Part shown: positions 45,514-55,907 of the stretch, one piece after another
How positions within the stretch are numbered: position 1 is the stretch's first letter
Layout of the letters: every line of letters begins with the position of its first letter
Assembly: GCF_963675165.1 (NCBI RefSeq)
Contig: NC_087391.1
Location: 3,336,646-3,400,645, forward strand
Reading direction: 5' to 3'
DNA length: 64,000 nucleotides
Source: Halichondria panicea
Taxonomy: Eukaryota; Porifera; Demospongiae; Suberitida; Halichondriidae
Position numbers and translations under genes: made by a program
The notes under the pieces: model-generated
The model's input: the letters and a program-made list of their open reading frames with translations, nothing else
Told to the model about the DNA's origin: nothing
Database searches by the model: none

Positions 45514-46703
45514 TTAAATGGTTGAAAGTTGAATTTTTTTTGTGGCAGAAAAATCGCTGGAAAATTCAGTTTCTGCTCTCGCCTTTTCCAGATTTCGTTG
45601 TATATTTCTTAAGTTTTTTCTCTTTTCTCTTTTCTGTATTGCTCTTTCTTCTCGTTCTTCCTTCCTCATACAGTCAATTTTCTTTGTTGTATCTTGCCAA
45701 CGTGGTTTCATTTTTTGCACACATATTTCTTCCCATGCTTCAGTACCACGCCTATGGATAATCTTCTTTTTCTCTCGGTATCTTTTTCGTCTCGCCTTTT
45801 TTGCTGTTGAAGACTGAATAGTTTCCTGGAATGGAGAGAGTAAAAACAGTACACTATATGTAACTACAAAGTTATATCGCCAGAAGCACACTGCCTGCCA
45901 GACTGCCCAACAGGCTAATTGCCAGTCAAGAGTACACGTACACCCCTGCCTACCAGACTGCCATAGGCTAATCGCCGGTCAGGAGTACACGTACACCCCT
46001 GCCGCCATAGGAATACACACCCTTGCCTACCAGACTGCCATAGGCTAATCGCCGGTCAAGAGCACATACACACACACTCCTGCCTACTAGACTGCCCAAC
46101 AGGCTAATTGCCAGTCAGGAGTACACGTACACCCCTGCCTACCAGACTGCCATAGGCTAATCGCCGGTCAGGAGTACACGTAAACCCCTGCCTACCAGAC
46201 TGCCATAGGCTAATCGCCGGTCAGGAGTACACGTAAACCCCTGCCTACCAGACTGCCATAGGCTAATCGCCGGTCAGGAGTACACGTACACCCCTGCCTA
46301 CCATAGGCTAATCACCGGTCAGGAGTACACACACACACACACACCTGCCACTCACATTAAGTATAGGTACTATGCAGTTCGAGAACGCAACTAAAACTAT
46401 TACGTTACAAGCTAGCTGAACCTATTATATGTGGTGCCACCTCTTGGTTAGACTTGGGAGTAGAATCACGCAATGACTCGAAGCTAGGATCACACACAAG
46501 TGACTGGTCAGTTTCAGGCGGTGTGAGAGGCCATTTCAGAGATGGTGAGTACAGTTCCTATTAATAATAATTTTATTAGCAACTGTTTTAAATTGTAGTC
46601 CAATTCACAAGTAGTCACATATAAATATTAAAGCTTTGAAAATACTCACCATTAGGGTAGCTTCTTCTTGTGAAAAACCAGAAGCAGGAGTAGTCATGTT
46701 CAT
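45514..46703 (-). CDS. Novel small three-exon gene, 160 aa
   Basis: Exons 46650-46703 (18 codons from ATG), 46441-46557 (39 codons) and 45514-45825 (103 codons plus stop) are each a multiple of three, all in phase 0, joined by GT-AG introns of 92 and 615 bp. The product starts MNMTTPASGFSQEEATLM, has a Ser/Pro-rich middle (SLKWPLTPPETDQS), then a strongly basic helical C-terminal half (KKARRKRYREKKKIIHRR and MRKEEREERAIQKREKRK), probably coiled coil and perhaps nucleic-acid binding. No known domain is recognised. The long intron contains a minisatellite. It lies about 240 bp downstream of Tnp2 copy A on the same strand, so it could be an extra gene of that transposon or a host gene. Confidence 0.6.
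45889..46350. repeat. 54-bp minisatellite, about nine copies
   Basis: Unit CTGCCTACCAGACTGCCATA plus GGCTAATCGCCGGTCAGGAG plus TACACGTACACCCC. A variant with CTGCCCAACAGGCTAATTGC occurs twice, at about 45895 and 46090. It ends in an (AC)n tract. It lies within the second intron of the three-exon gene. There are no unique spacers, so it is not a CRISPR array. Confidence 0.92.
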
Positions 46704-46929
46704 CTATGCGCGCTTGACAGCTAAATCAATACAAAGAGACTGTGCATATGCGCTATGCACACAAGGAGCTAGTTGAGATCACGTGCGCACAGACAAACGT
46801 ATCATTATGCTGAGTAGGCGAAAATGTTTCCTGGCTTTAATTCTCTTAATACCCTAATTACACAATTCTACACTGAAATAGCACTGGTTATACAAATAAT
46901 TAATTATATATACATCACTGTTCGCCATA

Positions 46930-49879
46930 CATAGAATAACAAATTATCATTCAACACAAGGAACAACAAAAAGTACAGACTCTCCATTTAAGTCATCTAT
47001 TAAAGTCACTGATCTGGACACTAGCAAATGAACAGGAATAAAAGAGCAACAGTCATACAAATCATGGTACCAAATGGATACAGGTTTACCAAACGAATCA
47101 GTTTGAGGGTGAGGCTTAAACCATGACAAGTACGCAAGCAAGTGTATCTTCAGTTCACCATCCACAGTCACGCTGTGCTTGTATACAACTTTTCAATCCT
47201 GGCAGCTCTTAACCCAGAAGAAAGTTCAGATGTTGGAAACAAATTTGTTGCAGTGACAATTGACGACGAAGCAGTTCTACTTTTATGGCTACCGAACAAC
47301 TTTCCTTTCAAAACTACAGACGTGTAACTGTAGCCGTGTAACTGTAGCATGTTTGTGGAATATCTATACATTCAACTGGTACAGAATACAACGCAACATA
47401 CAGCTCCTTTGCATAGTCCATTTGTACGGCAGTCCATGTGCAATGTGTGCTGAATTTAGGCAACGTACAATCAATAGAGTCTATAGTCCACCCTCGACGA
47501 GTACTGGTGTGAATAATAGAAGATACCGTATCTGCCAAAGAACCAGTGTGTGTTAATTTGGGGAGGAGAAGACGTAGCTCTTGGCTAATTTCATCATCTT
47601 CAAAACTTGCAAATGAAAGGCTAAGATTATCTCTCAAAAAACGTTGCATTAGTTGAGGTTCAATGTTCCTGTTGTTATTTGGCATCGCTCCTAATATTCC
47701 ATTGTATCTTTCGAAAGCAAAACACCAAAATCCATGCAACGGACCATAGTCAACAATGCACTCATAAAGGTGACAGCTAAGATGCATGTTTGGTGTAATA
47801 CAATTTTTTCCAAATAACCGCTCAGTACGACGACAAAATTGTAGTAGTAATGCATCACCCAGTTTAGCGTTTTCCATTGTTATTTTTCGAGAGAACAGAG
47901 TGACGCCAGCACTCTAAAATATCCCCAGGTAGGCGATAATGGAGAAGTACATTGACCAGTTCTTCCACTGGTCAGCTGTAAACTTAGAAAACCCACTCTC
48001 GATTTTCATTGGGATCCTACCAATATCAGATGGTACAATAAATGCATTCACTCTTTCTTGAATCTTTTCCAGGTCACCTTTACTGATATAGTCCTTTGCA
48101 ATGAGAATGTTCTTCAGGAAGTATTTGGTGATTCCGAGAAAAAGATTATGCATTGGATCTATCACAAGCATCTTAGGAGCATCAAAATAAGGCAGCAGTA
48201 AGAGCTCAGAAAAGCGGCAGCCGTTTCGACTCTCAGCACTTTCAATGGCTGTAACAGTATTTAGAGTCTGTATGCTAAATGCTTTAGCGTTGTGATCTCG
48301 CATGGTCCTTTCCTTCCAGCCGTATCTATCAAACCCTGAATAATCCATACTACCAACGGTACCCGGAAACTCTTTCAAACATCTCGAACAACCTAATCGA
48401 GCAGAATGCCCAAGGAATCCACAGATTTTTCTTCCTGCAGGTATGTCACAGGAAACACACATTAGTGCGCATCGAATTTTCTTTGTACAGTTAAGTGAAG
48501 CAATTCTTATGTCCACGCCACGCCAGAGTTTAATGAGATCAGCTACAAGTGGCTGTAAAAAGGTGTTAATGTCACGTTTAGGCTCATGAGGGCCTGGTAT
48601 TAGTCCAACAAGTATGGTGTTTTCTTGTTTGTGTCAACTATCATGAGGAAGAAGGTTGAGAACTGACATATATATTGCCCCTAAAGAGTAGGTTAAATGA
48701 TCGAACGGTTGAAAGAAATCAAAGTTTAAAATAAGCCCAAGATTGTCCGACTCGGCCAAGAAAGGTTCACCCTCATACACCATAAATTTTTGCCACATCT
48801 TCCCATCGTAAACGTCCTCCATTTCACCGTCAATGTGAGATCTTGATCGCCACAATTCACACTGGTTATAAAAAGTTGGCCTATCAAACAACGTTTGGAG
48901 TGACACGTCTAACCCCAGATAGCAATACGTCAAAATGGGTACAAATACGTCTTTTTACTAGCCAACTCCACACTCTTCAACAGCAGTGTTCCACACGCAG
49001 ATCTCATAATTATTAATGTGAGAGTGTGAGGGAAACTGCTTAAAAGAGCAACTTTTACTCACGTTAGTACCGTGTTCAACACATTGTTAGAATGTATAGA
49101 TGGCAACACACTTTTGGCAAACAACATATTGACAAAAAACTACTTCACCCATAACCTGCCTAGCTTTATACAAAGACGCGGGTAGGCATTCAACAATGTC
49201 TCTTCCAATTTTGTAGCTCCGACCAATGACACGAAATAACACCACAAGGAAACGCAGGAAATGTCCAATTACTACATCCGTCAGTCTGAAGGCAGCCTGC
49301 ATAACCATCAGAAACCTTAGAATCCATGTGGCTAGTATTCGACTGCTAGTAGGAATTGAATTGAAAGAATTCGAATGATCAAACTTCTCTGGTGGTCCCG
49401 TGTCACAGAAGATATTGTTTTCATCTTCTTCCCATATTTCAGTTTCCGGTTGAGACTCATCTGTTACGTTAAGAATAAAATCAAGTGATCATTATAATTA
49501 AGTACGAATAACTTTACCTTGCAACAGGGTAATACTGCTGTTGAAGGGTGATGGAGGAGGTGAGGTCCATCATAGTTACAAGAGGGGGTGGTGATTCGCG
49601 TCATATTCATCGAAAGAAACATCGAAAGAAACATCATTCTCATCTTCTAAGTTAAGATTAGACATCCACTCGCAAGTTTCCTACGTATCAATATATGCAA
49701 TAAAGTGATGGGCTGAGAAACCAACAACTAAGCCTAAGCATAGTGTTCTCTTTTATCTATTAAATTATGGCTTAAGGTACCTTGTTGTAGAAGAGTCTCT
49801 TGTGATATTTGAAGGTAGAAAGAGCCACATGCTCATCACAGTGAGGGCAGTACACCCTATCTGTACTTGCTAGAGCCAT
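46930..49879 (-). pseudogene. Tnp2-type transposase, copy A, near full length
   Basis: DDE transposase of the Tnp2 (PF02992-like, CACTA/Plavaka-type) family. Exon 1 (49781-49879) encodes MALASTDRVYCPHCDEHVAL and ends at a GTACCT donor; introns 49681-49780 and 49461-49517. Then RPTFYNQCELWRSRSHIDGE and LGLILNFDFFQPFDHLTYSL (48640-48920), GVDIRIASLNC and CDIPAGRKICGFLGHSARLG (48400-48520), PYFDAPKMLVIDPMHNLFLG (48120-48200), RIPMKIESGF, GKNCITPNMHLSCHLYECIV and GFWCFAFERYNGILGAMPNN (47670-47830), and C-terminal FGKPVSIWYHDLYDCCSFIP (47030-47100). Frame breaks at about 48640, 47905 and in exon 2 (stops; 12-bp duplication at 49608-49631). It starts 165 bp from the divergent accessory gene. Confidence 0.85.
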
Positions 49880-50044
49880 AACAATACGGTGGAGGTGTGT
49901 CAGCTCAGATCTTGAACTACATGTAGCTAGCTTGCGCAATAATTAGAAGTATTAGACTACACATGTGACATCACCACATGGTTCATAAAGGCCACGTGTG
50001 TAATAAGCTAGTGAGCTAGCTAGCTAGCTGAGTACGAGTCGAGT

Positions 50045-51525
50045 ATGACGCCCGTCTATGAGTCAAGTATGAGCTGTCTACTTAATGCATCTGATGATTT
50101 TGATGATTCTGAAAGTGAACCAGATGTACCTTTCAGGAAACGTTTCAGGCTGAGCTCAAGTCAAATTGACAATATTTTGGAAGATGATACCTCTCGTACT
50201 CCCAGCCAAACTCGTACTCCATCAACTGCCAGCCAAACTCGTACTCCATCACGAAAGAAAGCCTCAGCTTCGAGTCAGAGTGCAAGAAAAGCAAAACTAG
50301 GAAGTTATTCTAGCAAAACACCAACAAGAAAACAGCTAGAATCTGATCTATCTGATACTGGATCTTTATCTGATGATAATGGTGCAGGTGGCGGCCCAAA
50401 TTTAGAGAACGAGGGCACCCTCCAGCTCCCCCTGGCTGTCACTCAAGCTTTAAACAAGTTTACATCTGTGCTCAACACTGTGGTAAATAGTAAATAGGAT
50501 GGATAACATGGAGAAGACATTGCAAAATTGGTCACCGACATCATTAACAAGTTCTTGTGAAATTGCAAGAAAATCGAAGAAGTCGGTTCCGCTTGTAGTA
50601 CGAGTAAGTTAATGTAAATTTAGAGTTTTAATTATGGGGTGGGGCTTGTTACAAAAACCATTCATGCACTTGTATACGTTTCTTTATTCCAGTCTGAAGT
50701 GAGAAAGACCTACAAACTGTTGCTAGATGATGAAGACAACGAATTCAGTGGATTTGACTTCGATCCTAGGTAGGGGTATTATGTGGTATAGAAACACCTG
50801 ATGTTTGTATCCCCCCTTCTCCCTAAAATCATTGTATTATCCTTCTCTCCAGTGTACCGTTTAAAGGTCCAACAAATGAAGCTGTTGTAAGCACGCTTTC
50901 CAAGGAAGTCATGGCTAATAATCCTCAATTTCAAGCACATGACATTCTAATACATGAGTACTCTACTATCCTTGTCTTCTCAGCTGCTGCTTACACTTAC
51001 TATCGTACTAAAAATCAAGAACAGTCTCTTAAACAAAGAGGGATGTTTGTTGAGAGGAATCGCTCTCGTAGACGTCATGAAAGACTCTTACGCGTAAGAA
51101 TTTTTATTGATAGTGTAAAGTATTCTCTGTATAGTACTCCTGACTTTAAGTGCCTCAATTCAATCCCTCAGTAGAATTATGTAACCATAATTATTATTTT
51201 TTCTCCATGCAGAAGTTACAAGAACGCACTTCAGTGTTTGAGAAGGCTGAATTGACACCTAAAGCTAAAGAGAAGTGGAGGAAAGTGCTCAAGCCTGAGT
51301 ATATGTCTAGCGAAGAAAGTACACCGGAGTGTGATTGTAAAGCCCATTCCCTGGCGCTCACAGCTTGTAAATCATTTTTTCGAAGAACTGGATACAAAAA
51401 ACTTGGAAAAGAAAACAGCACAAGCTAATAGGCAACGCAAGATCAGAAAAATCTCCATGAATGATACTGATAAGAGTGTTCCCCAAGTGTCACCTTCGTG
51501 GGCAGTAAACAAGAACTAACATTTC
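50045..51525 (+). pseudogene. Accessory gene of Tnp2 element (copy A), five exons
   Basis: Head-to-head with Tnp2 copy A. Exons: 50045-50603, 50693-50769, 50853-51093 and 51213-51520, with GT-AG introns of 89, 83 and 119 bp that splice in frame. The protein has an acidic/Ser-rich N-terminus with TPS repeats, a helix near LAVTQALNKFTSVLNTV, KTYKLLLDDEDNEFSGFDFD, an Arg-rich RNRSRRRHERLLR, KAKEKWRKVLKPEYMSSEES, then VKPIPWRSQLVNHFFEELD. Two lesions: a 7-bp tandem duplication (50484-50497) puts a stop in exon 1, and a one-base shift near 51328 separates the last two blocks. Unknown function; relatives at 42250-43493 and 29264-29575. It could assist transposase binding, but that is only inference from position. 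Confidence 0.65.
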
Positions 51526-51529
51526 CCAG

Positions 51530-51935
51530 TAAGACTATAATGTCAAACAATGGACGTTTTTGTTGTTATTTTGTGTACCTTCGTTGCCTGCAGTTTGCAG
51601 TGCTTCATGATTCAATTCATTGATTATTGCCTACTGAATTTACCTGTGCATGAAATGCTCCAGGATATATAGCTGGACTATCAGCCACAATTCCAGCCAC
51701 AATTCCAAAGAAATGATAGATGAAATTTACTCTAACGTGGTGCATGAAATGCCTCAGGATAGCTGAACTATCAATCACAATTCCTAAAGAAATGATAGAT
51801 GGAATTTCCTACAAACAATCCTACGTATATTAAATCTGGCTCTATCCTCTAGCTAAAATGTGATAGGAAATTAACAATTTTCTACACTCAGGAAATGCAG
51901 TAACAAATGGAAAATACTCCACCTATCCTACACCA
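51530..51935. repeat. Subterminal-like repeats between Tnp2 elements
   Basis: A block with GTGCATGAAATGC, AGGATA, GCTG(G)ACTATCA, CACAATTCC and AAGAAATGATAGATG occurs twice (about 51650-51730 and 51740-51810), with an extra internal 13-bp duplication in the first. Such subterminal repeats are typical of CACTA-type ends, so an element end may lie here. Confidence 0.45.
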
Positions 51936-51939
51936 ATTC

Positions 51940-52557
51940 TACAGGAACAAATTCAATTTTTTGACAAGTGTGCTGCTCATTGATCCCATGCATATGATCC
52001 CATGCATAACCTCTTTATGGGTACAGCAAAGCATGTTGCAAGGGATATTTGGATAGGACGAAATATCATTGATAGAAAAAATATACAAACTATTCAGCAA
52101 AGACTTGAGAAATTCCCTCAGATTTTGGTCGTTTGCCTGTGACGATCTATTGTCTTCATGATATCTTGCAGTTAGAGTGTTGGAGACATTTTGTCCTTGG
52201 TTGCCGAAAACTATGCTCGTTTGAAGTTCTCTCACAATATCAGATGCACTACTTCTTCGGTTTTGCCAAAGATTCTTTAGCTTGTATGGCACTGATTCTC
52301 TCACTCCAAACATTCATTTGCACTGCCACCTTACCTCGTGCATTGAAGATTTTGGCCCATTGCATTCATTTTGGCTGTTCCCATTTGAACGATATAATGG
52401 AGTCTTGGGGAAGCAGCCAACTAATAACCGTTCTGTGGAGGTTCAACTAATGAGGCGGTTTCTTCGGGACAAAGATCACCTTCAATTATTAACTCAATGT
52501 AGAGACTGGCCGGATGCTCATTTGTTCAAAGATCTTCTCCAAAGGGACGATGAAGAG
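51940..52557 (+). pseudogene. Tnp2-type transposase, copy C, 5' part
   Basis: Plus-strand DPMHNLFMGTAKHVARDIWI near 51985-52050, then IQTIQQRLEKF, ECWRHFVLGCRKL, TPNIHLHCHLTSCIEDFGPL and FERYNGVLGKQPTNNRSVEV with QLMRRFLRDKDH (52300-52480). This matches copy A in the same order. The gene is interrupted at 52557 by the Gypsy element; its C-terminal part resumes after 57669. The N-terminal half is absent, so the copy was already truncated or rearranged. Confidence 0.8.
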
Positions 52558-52854
52558 TGTTATATCCTTGACAGCCTAGCGATACTCTAGATCAGCCTTA
52601 TAGATATATTGTTACTCTGCACTATGTCTAGGGACAGGGGTTCACCTAGCATCTGAATCTGATAATGACAACTGAACACTGTGCACAAACACTGACTTAA
52701 ATACACACAGAAACAAAACCAGTTTAACTAGAACTAAACAGGTCAGACAGGAAACCATACCTAATAATATGCATACAGAGACTACCACTAAAACCCACAA
52801 ATATGTACTACTAATAATAAGGTTAAGTCTAAAGAGTTAGTCAGAGTTACCACA
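52558..52854 (-). repeat. Gypsy 3' LTR (left, 297 bp)
   Basis: Runs TGTTATATCCTTGACAGCCT to GTTACCACA on the plus strand. It is near-identical to 57377-57664 except for two substitutions, one missing A at the end and an extra 10-bp segment AGAGTTAGTC near 52833-52846. Confidence 0.92.
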
Positions 52855-52893
52855 TCTCCTCCCCTCTAAGATTGTTGGCCATATCGGTCGGGA

Positions 52894-53596
52894 CTCTGGG
52901 CAGTTAAGGCCTGGGTCAGGCACTGATAAGATTAATTTTATTCATTGCCTACATTTTATGTAGATCATGTAGATCATGTAGTGTTAATGAGATTCATAAT
53001 GTTTATTAATGTTATTCATTGCACATGACGTCATAAGGTCAATGTATTTGCTTAGCTAGCTGCTAGAACTATTATAGATTATCTTTGGCAACAAATACGG
53101 CGGACTTAAACAAGGTAAGAGTAGCTGTTTAGGCCCTCAAAAGATAGATTATGTTGTTATGATTATGTTTCCTTGATGGGAAGTAAAAATGTCCAAAACT
53201 TTTTTAGCTATGCTAGCTTCTTTAGCTCTGACAGCCACCCTAGAGGTAGGCTATTTTGTGTATCTCAAGAATACAATAACTCCTACTCTTCCCATCAAGG
53301 ATACTAGTACCTAGCTATGAGATGTTCATCTAGCCTTGTTTTTGAAGCTTGATCTTGGCATCTTCAACGCCGTATTTGCACTTCTCTTTCTGAAAGTGGC
53401 ATGACGTCATCATCATTTATGGGACTAATTAGCATAATTGAATTAAGCTAATTAGTTTTTTGGAAAAAGAAAACATTGAGCTTCATTTTGGATCATTTTG
53501 ATGCAGCATACACTGTATATTGCAAATAATACAGCAGTATGAACATAGTGTAAATTTTGGTGTTAAAATCTGGACCCGGGCCTTAAGTGCGCAGAG
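52894..53596. mobile_element. MITE family A, copy 2 (703 bp), nested in Gypsy
   Basis: Reverse-complement relative of 398-1104 with ends CTCTGGGCAGTTAAGGCCTG and CTCTGCGCACTTAAGGCCCG. It lies in the non-coding gap between integrase and polypurine tract. It lacks the 11-bp and 17-bp tandem duplications of copy 1. Confidence 0.85.
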
Positions 53597-53730
53597 GAGG
53601 TCGTGTTGTTCTATTTGAACGTCTCACGGGCAGATCTTCCGGAGTTGGGTCTGCTTGCTCAGGGGAGTCGCTATTCGTTTCCGGTACTATGTAATCGTCA
53701 TCCTCCTCTGATGTAGTTATGATCGCTTGT

Positions 53731-54856
53731 CTATTTCTCCAACTGGTCGATGTGTCTTTTCACCACTTGTCCAGTCTCCAATTCCACCATATATGTTCTG
53801 GTTCCTAGAACCTGTGAAATCTTTCCCGGCAACCATTTGTCACCTGGCCGAAAATTCTTGGCATAGACTGGATCGCCTTCTTGGTATAAGCGTTCCCTCT
53901 GCGTTTTGTCGTGGTTCACTTTCTGAGAGTTCTGTTTTTCTTCTACTCGTTTGGCTAGATCAGGATGTAACAAATCCAAATGTGTTCTCAAGTTTCCTTC
54001 CTAGAAGTAGTTCTGCTGGCGTTCTTCCAGTAGTGGCATGAGGTATCGTTCGATACTTGAACAGTATTCTTGCTAATCGCAAATCAAAATCTCCTTTAGA
54101 GTTCTTTCTCAGCCCGTTCTTTATCACTTGTACTGCTCTTTCCGCCAAGCCATTCGTTGCAGGGTGATACGGGGCAGTGGTACGGTGTCTTATTCCATTG
54201 CTTTTTGCAAATGTTTGGAATTCCTCGCTTGTGAACGATGTACCGTTATCCGAAAATATCAATTCTGGGAGACCATGAGTCGCCATCAGGTTTCTTAAAA
54301 CTCGAATGGTTGCTGCTGATGATGTAGAGGCTACTGTCACTGCTTCTATCCATTTAGAATGTGCATGTACCACAACAAGGACCATCTTTCCTTCCACTGG
54401 TCCCAAATGATCGATGTGTATCCTTGACCACGGTCTTTTAGGCCATTCCCAGGGGTGCAGTGGAGCTTCAGCAGGTGACTTTTGATTCATTTGACACTTC
54501 TCACAGGTTTGCACTTTTCCTGTAATATCTGAATCAATTCCTGGCCACCACACGACTTGTCTCGCTAGGAGCTTCATTTTCGATATTCTGGGGTGTCCTT
54601 CATGTAATAGGGCCAGTACATCTGGTCTTCCAACCACTGGGACGATGACTCGATTTCCCCAAAGCACACAGTCGTCAATCGTGCTGAGCTCGTCTTTTCT
54701 TTGTCGATATGGAGCTAACGCATCCTCGCTTTCTTCCCTCCATCCTTTCATTACGAATGTTCGTACTCTACTGAGTAGGGGATCACGATCTGTCCATTTT
54801 CGAATCTGTTTCGCCGATATGGGGGATGCTTGCAAGGTTTCCAGTAACAGGACCAC
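53731..54856 (-). pseudogene. Gypsy integrase
   Basis: Inserts the cDNA into host DNA. Zinc-binding N-terminus with HEGHPRISKMK and CEKCQMN (about 54500-54600). Catalytic core with IHIDHLGPVEGK (first Asp), PELIFSDNGTSFTSEEF (second Asp) and HPATNGLAERAVQ (Glu), then PHATTGRTPAELLLGR. The C-terminal part continues in another frame from 53991 (HLDLLHPDLAKRVEEKQ, EGDPVYAKNFRPGDKWLPGK, VKRHIDQLEK), so one frameshift near 53975 splits the protein. All three catalytic residues are visible. Confidence 0.88.
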
Positions 54857-54988
54857 TTCTGCAGGAACTTTCGCTTCTCTAGGTGTGTCTGGTAGAGGTA
54901 ATCTACTCAGGCCATCTGCATTTGCAATTTTCTCTCCAGGTCGGTATGAGATCGAGTACTGGTATGCACTGAGGGTTAGGGCCCATCG

Positions 54989-55907
54989 TCACAGTCTAGC
55001 AGATGCCATGGCTGGAATTGCCTTGTTTTCATTTAACAAATACTGTAGGGGTTTGTGATCGGACACGATGGAAAATTTCCTCCCATAGATGTATTGATGA
55101 AATCGTTTGACGCCAAATGTAATCGCTAGGGCCTCTTTGTCTAGCTGTGAGTACCTCTGCTCCACCTCGTTCAGGGTGCGAGAAGCAAAGGCAATTGGTT
55201 TCTCTGTACCATCCTCTTGTATGTGAGATAGCACTGCTCCCACTCCATACGGTGAAGCATCAGCCGCCATTGTGAGGGGTTTAGACGGGTCATAGTGTTC
55301 TAGCACCGGTGACTTTGTTAGTTGTTCTTTGACCGTCTCAAAGGCTTTTCTCTCTTGGATCCCCCATTTCCATTGGGTCTTCTTTTGAAGTAACCGATAC
55401 AGTGGTGCTAGATTGCTCGATACGTCCTTGATGAACTTGCCATAGTAATTCACCATTCCTAGAAATGAGCGCAACTGTGGTACATTCTGAGGCGCTGGGG
55501 CTTCTCTGATGGCTCTGACCTTGGTCTCTGTTGGTTCTAAACCATTTGCTGAGATCGAATGCCCAAGGTATTCTGATGGCTCTGACCTTGGTCTCTGTTG
55601 GTTCTAAACCATTTGCTGAGATCGAATGCCCAAGGTATTCCACCTTGTCCAGTAGAAACTGACACTTTCCTTTCTTCAGTGTGAGATTTTCTTCTCCCAG
55701 TCTGGTTAAGACTTTGTCGATATTTTGGAGATGTTCCTCCTCTGTTTCTCCTGTAACCAAAATGTCATCAATGTACACTACCGTCGAAGGAATGTCTCTA
55801 AGCAACCCTTCCATAGCCCTTTGGAATATGGCTGGAGCGGAGTGTACCCCGAAAGGTAGTCGGTTATACCGAAACAAACCCTTGTGGGTGTTGATCGTCA
55901 AATCCAT
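54989..55907 (-). pseudogene. Gypsy reverse transcriptase and RNase H
   Basis: RT part (55640-55907) keeps TINTHKGLFRYNRLPFGVHS and the active-site VVYIDDILVTGE, but everything between the RT N-terminus in the previous ORF and this point is missing. The LDL motif with the first catalytic Asp is therefore lost. An exact 67-bp tandem duplication (55505-55571 and 55572-55638) shifts the frame after SISANGLEPTETKVRAI. RNase H follows in 54989-55474: LRSFLGMVNYYGKF, TMAADASPYGVGAVL (first Asp), QLDKEALAITFGVKRFHQYI (Glu) and IVSDHKPLQYLL (Asp). Confidence 0.88.

Noticed and set aside
45889..46350. Possible CRISPR array
   Set aside because: The repeats are contiguous 54-bp units without unique spacers, in a eukaryotic intron; this is a minisatellite.
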